DNA of 64,000 nucleotides from UKL13-3 sp044353855 (GTDB taxonomy: Bacteria > Bacteroidota > Bacteroidia > UKL13-3). Below the pieces are notes generated by a model. That model saw only the letters and a program-made list of their open reading frames with translations. It had not been told where the DNA came from and did not search any database. The stretch spans positions 434,001 to 498,000 of the forward strand of contig JBILBF010000002.1 in NCBI GenBank assembly GCA_044353855.1, written 5' to 3'. The translations under genes and the position numbers were made by a program. Shown here in pieces: positions 61,245-64,000 of this stretch (the stretch's first letter is position 1; every line of letters begins with the position of its first letter).

Positions 61245-63725
61245 CTACTCATAATAATAAACCCGTTTCACTCTTTGTGAAATAGATGTTAAAATTTCAT
61301 AGGGTATTGTTCCAACTTTATTGGCAACATCGTTGAGCTCTATCTCATTTCCAAACACAATTACTTCATCACCTTCTTTTACCTGTAAGCCTGTAACATC
61401 CAACATAGTCATATCCATACAAATACTACCTATAGTGGGCACGCGGTTACCGTTTACCATCATATATCCTTTTCCATTTCCAAGCCTTCTATTCAAACCA
61501 TCAGCGTATCCAATTGCTACCGTTGCAATCAGCGAATCTTTGTTTAAAACGCCTTTTCTGCTATACCCTATTGTTTCGTATTTTTTTACTATGCGCACTT
61601 GTGATACAATGGTTTTTAACGTACCAATAGCTTGCAATTGTTTTTGCATAACGGTTGCAGGATCGATTCCATATAACCCAATTCCCAAACGCACCATATC
61701 AAATTGTGCATTGGGAAAACGAGCAATACCACCACTGTTTAAAACATGTTTGATAATTGGATACTCAAATGCTGCACAAATTGTATCGGCCATACGTTTA
61801 TAACTTACTATTTGCTGATGTGTATATTCATCATGTTTTTTTTCATCACTTGCAGCAAGGTGAGTAAATACAGATTTAATTCGAATGTTTGGATACAATT
61901 TGATTGTATTAATCAGTTTGTCTATGTGCGCTTCGTCAAAACCTAAACGTTTCATACCACTATCCACTTCAATATGAATACTCACTTCTTCTCCATCGCA
62001 TGCCTGTATAAGTTTTTCTAAAATATAAAAATTATACATTTCAGGTTCTAAGTTGTATTGCAAAATTGTATCAAAACTATTTGCTTCGGGGTTCATTACC
62101 ATTACAGGTAATTTGATACCCGCCTTACGCAATGTCACTCCTTCATCCGCATAAGCAACTGTTAAATAATCTACTCGGTTAAATTCCAACACCTTTGCAA
62201 TTTCAAAACTACCAGCTCCGTAACTAAATGCTTTTACCATCGCCATCAATTTTACACCAGGCTGAATTTTGCTACGGTAAACATTCAAGTTATTGACCAA
62301 TGCATTGAGGTTTATTTCCATTACTGTTTCGTGAACACGTTTCTCAAACAAGGCACTAATTTTTTCAAATCCAAATTTACGTGCACCTTTTAACAACACA
62401 ATTTCTGTGTTGTAATCAACAGCCGAAAACTGTTCAACAAATTCGTTAGTGGTAGAAAAAAAAACGGCTTGACTATCGAATAAAAAATGGTGAGCAGAAA
62501 TGTGCTTGCCAATGCCAATTAATTTTTGAATACCTTTTTGTTTTATAAGTTTGGCTACTTCAGAATACAAATCGGTCAGATTTTTACCACTCTCCAAAAT
62601 ATCCGAAACAATCAATGTTCGTTTGTATCCAGCACTTTGTTGTTCCACAAAATCGAGTGCAATTTTAAGTGAATCCAAATCGGAATTATAACTATCATTA
62701 ATCACCATACTGTTATTGATAGCTTCTTTTAACTGCATGCGCATTTCTACTGCTTGCAATTCTTCAAAACGAGAAAGAACATTGGTGGAAGCACGTTGTA
62801 AACACAACAAAAAAGCAAAACAAGTACAAGCATTTTCAATCGAAGCTTCATCCGTAAATGGAATACGAATGCTTAACATTCTTGAACCTATGCGTGATTG
62901 AATGGAGGTATGATTCCCTTGTTTGACAATTTGAAAAAATGCACTTGCTTGAGCATTAGTAAGCGACCATGTAAATAATTTTATGTTTGAAAACTGTTGT
63001 TTAAAGGATACTAATTTTTGAGCAACAATAGGTTGATCTTCACAAGCAATAAGAATTTCAACAGATTCGAATAATTTAAATTTTTCGTTAATTTTTTGCT
63101 CTTTATCAGTAAAACCTTCTTCATGTGCATTGCCAAGTGTGGTAAATATTCCCACATTAGGTTCTATCATAGTTACCAGGTTAGCCATTTCGTTTGGTTT
63201 TGAAATGCCTGCTTCAAAAATGCCTATATCATGTTGCGCATTTAATTGCCAAACAGAAAGAGGTACCCCAACTTGCGAATTATAACTTTTAGGATTGCGA
63301 GCAATGTGTAAATCGTCTTTAAGCAACTGATACAACCATTCTTTAACAATCGTTTTTCCATTGCTTCCCGTAATACCCACAACAGGAATTGTATGATGCT
63401 TCCGATGCCAAGTTGTAAGTTGTTGGATAGCTGTCAAGGAGTTGCCAACAGCTAATATATTTGAGCCTTTTAAACTTGAAACTAAACTTACAGATATAGA
63501 TGCTTTTTTATGAATGATAAAATTTCGAACACCCAAGTCATAAACGTCTTTTAAATAGTTGTGCCCATCGTTGCGATCAGTTTGAATAGCAAAAAACAAA
63601 CTAGACTCAGGTGAAATAACTTTACGGCTATCTATTAACAAATGCTCAATAACAGAAGCATTATGCTCATGCATCACCAACTCACCTTGTATTACAGTTT
63701 GTATTTCTTCTATTGTATAACTCAT
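61245..63725 (-). CDS. Fused UDP-MurNAc-tripeptide D-Ala-D-Ala ligase and alanine racemase
   Basis: An 826-residue bifunctional protein. Residues 1 to about 450 are a MurF-type ligase with the P-loop GITGSNGKTIVKE. The remaining part is alanine racemase with PLP-lysine Lys498 (MVKAFSYGAG) and the C-terminal RLGIGLYGIDP and a YADGLNRRLG segment. The ligase adds D-Ala-D-Ala to the peptidoglycan precursor; the racemase makes the D-Ala. This fusion is common in Bacteroidota. It joins supply and use of the same metabolite. Confidence 0.93.
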   Translation of the reverse strand: MSYTIEEIQTVIQGELVMHEHNASVIEHLLIDSRKVISPESSLFFAIQTDRNDGHNYLKDVYDLGVRNFIIHKKASISVSLVSSLKGSNILAVGNSLTAIQQLTTWHRKHHTIPVVGITGSNGKTIVKEWLYQLLKDDLHIARNPKSYNSQVGVPLSVWQLNAQHDIGIFEAGISKPNEMANLVTMIEPNVGIFTTLGNAHEEGFTDKEQKINEKFKLFESVEILIACEDQPIVAQKLVSFKQQFSNIKLFTWSLTNAQASAFFQIVKQGNHTSIQSRIGSRMLSIRIPFTDEASIENACTCFAFLLCLQRASTNVLSRFEELQAVEMRMQLKEAINNSMVINDSYNSDLDSLKIALDFVEQQSAGYKRTLIVSDILESGKNLTDLYSEVAKLIKQKGIQKLIGIGKHISAHHFLFDSQAVFFSTTNEFVEQFSAVDYNTEIVLLKGARKFGFEKISALFEKRVHETVMEINLNALVNNLNVYRSKIQPGVKLMAMVKAFSYGAGSFEIAKVLEFNRVDYLTVAYADEGVTLRKAGIKLPVMVMNPEANSFDTILQYNLEPEMYNFYILEKLIQACDGEEVSIHIEVDSGMKRLGFDEAHIDKLINTIKLYPNIRIKSVFTHLAASDEKKHDEYTHQQIVSYKRMADTICAAFEYPIIKHVLNSGGIARFPNAQFDMVRLGIGLYGIDPATVMQKQLQAIGTLKTIVSQVRIVKKYETIGYSRKGVLNKDSLIATVAIGYADGLNRRLGNGKGYMMVNGNRVPTIGSICMDMTMLDVTGLQVKEGDEVIVFGNEIELNDVANKVGTIPYEILTSISQRVKRVYYYE

Positions 63726-63795
63726 TTTTTCATTTCAACTATTATATGTTAAGTAAAAGTACACCACAAATGTAGCTCATCTTTCACCTTTCAAT

Positions 63796-64000
63796 TTAAG
63801 CATTTAATTTTTTATAATTTACAATTAGCACTATCCCCGACATCAATAAAAAAACAGCCATAACTAAGTAAGCCCAAATCATATGATTTCCAAAAGTAAA
63901 GAAAGGTAATGAAAACAGGAAAATGAACAACGTACGAGTTAAAACATTCATCATGTTAAAAATACTATTTACACGTCCCATCAACTCATTAGGAATATGG
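63796..64000 (-). CDS. MFS transporter, C-terminal fragment
   Basis: The frame runs off the window edge at 64000. Visible sequence is HIPNELMGRVNSIFNMMNVLTR, then two hydrophobic helices and a basic KKLNA tail. The PNELMGRVNS motif is typical of the region before the last helices of major facilitator exporters. The rest of the gene lies outside the window, so the substrate is unknown. Confidence 0.75.
   Translation of the reverse strand, partial: HIPNELMGRVNSIFNMMNVLTRTLFIFLFSLPFFTFGNHMIWAYLVMAVFLLMSGIVLIVNYKKLNA

Noticed and set aside
1..64000. Prophage, IS element, integron or defence island
   Set aside because: No integrase, transposase, terminal repeat or known defence gene was found; the only rearrangement-like site is the junction near 8610.

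Overview
The window is AT-rich chromosomal DNA from an aerobic member of the Bacteroidota, probably outside the order Bacteroidales. The evidence is lineage-typical content: a GldB-like gliding lipoprotein beside nadE and a PorT-like barrel, a fused MurF-alanine racemase, a fused CcoNO oxidase subunit, a DUF3098 protein between ftsX and uppP, DUF983 and DUF420 proteins beside oxidase genes, and promoters of the TTTG / 19 bp / TAnnTTTG type. Most genes lack an obvious Shine-Dalgarno sequence, as expected for the phylum. No phage, IS element, CRISPR array or recognisable defence locus was seen.

Layout. 1-4030 (+) is the tail of an aa3-type oxidase assembly cluster: heme O synthase end, two subunit III proteins, subunit IV, a SCO copper chaperone, and DUF420, CPMC and DUF983 membrane proteins. 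A TonB-dependent receptor follows (4067-6559). 6606-8608 (-) holds a thioesterase, an acyl-CoA-binding protein and a decapitated acyl-CoA dehydrogenase, which abuts an equally decapitated PPK2 gene (+). 9293-15838 (-) has efp and a complete suf Fe-S operon (sufB-C-D-S-E plus a SufT-like DUF59 protein). 16022-24355 is mixed housekeeping: a broken SIMPL gene, msrA, a redoxin and cytochrome c/copper-monooxygenase pair, an SDR, a STAS protein overlapping RNase Z, DHFR, DUF4159 and rsmE.

24521-33378 (+) is a contiguous cbb3 oxidase operon headed by an Rrf2 regulator: CcoI P-type ATPase, CcoS, CcoNO fusion, CcoQ, CcoP, CcoG, FixH and a SafE-like protein. It ends at a terminator shared with tRNA-Lys. 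33654-38141 (-) carries uppP, DUF3098, ftsX, a glycosyltransferase, an S23 four-helix protein with a heptamer repeat, and dapD. A GNAT-nitrilase fusion is divergent from dapD. Then come two outer-membrane-type proteins, DUF2147, gcvP, tRNA-Val, an AsmA-like protein, nadE, a PorT-like barrel and gldB, and a family 2 glycosyltransferase. The last part holds a thioesterase, a decayed 7TMR-DISM histidine kinase, rnr, an alpha/beta hydrolase, a WG-repeat protein, a RibD-C protein, murF-alr and the end of an MFS transporter.

The functional theme is respiration and its upkeep: two terminal oxidases (low-affinity aa3-type and high-affinity cbb3) with copper and heme assembly factors, plus the Fe-S machinery. 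The most unusual observations are: the head-to-head truncation of two unrelated genes at a CCATGG palindrome (about 8607-8612); two genes broken by in-frame stops or frameshifts; three intergenic arrays with 7-bp periodicity; and a shared leader motif in front of both tRNA genes. No clearly new multi-gene system was identified.
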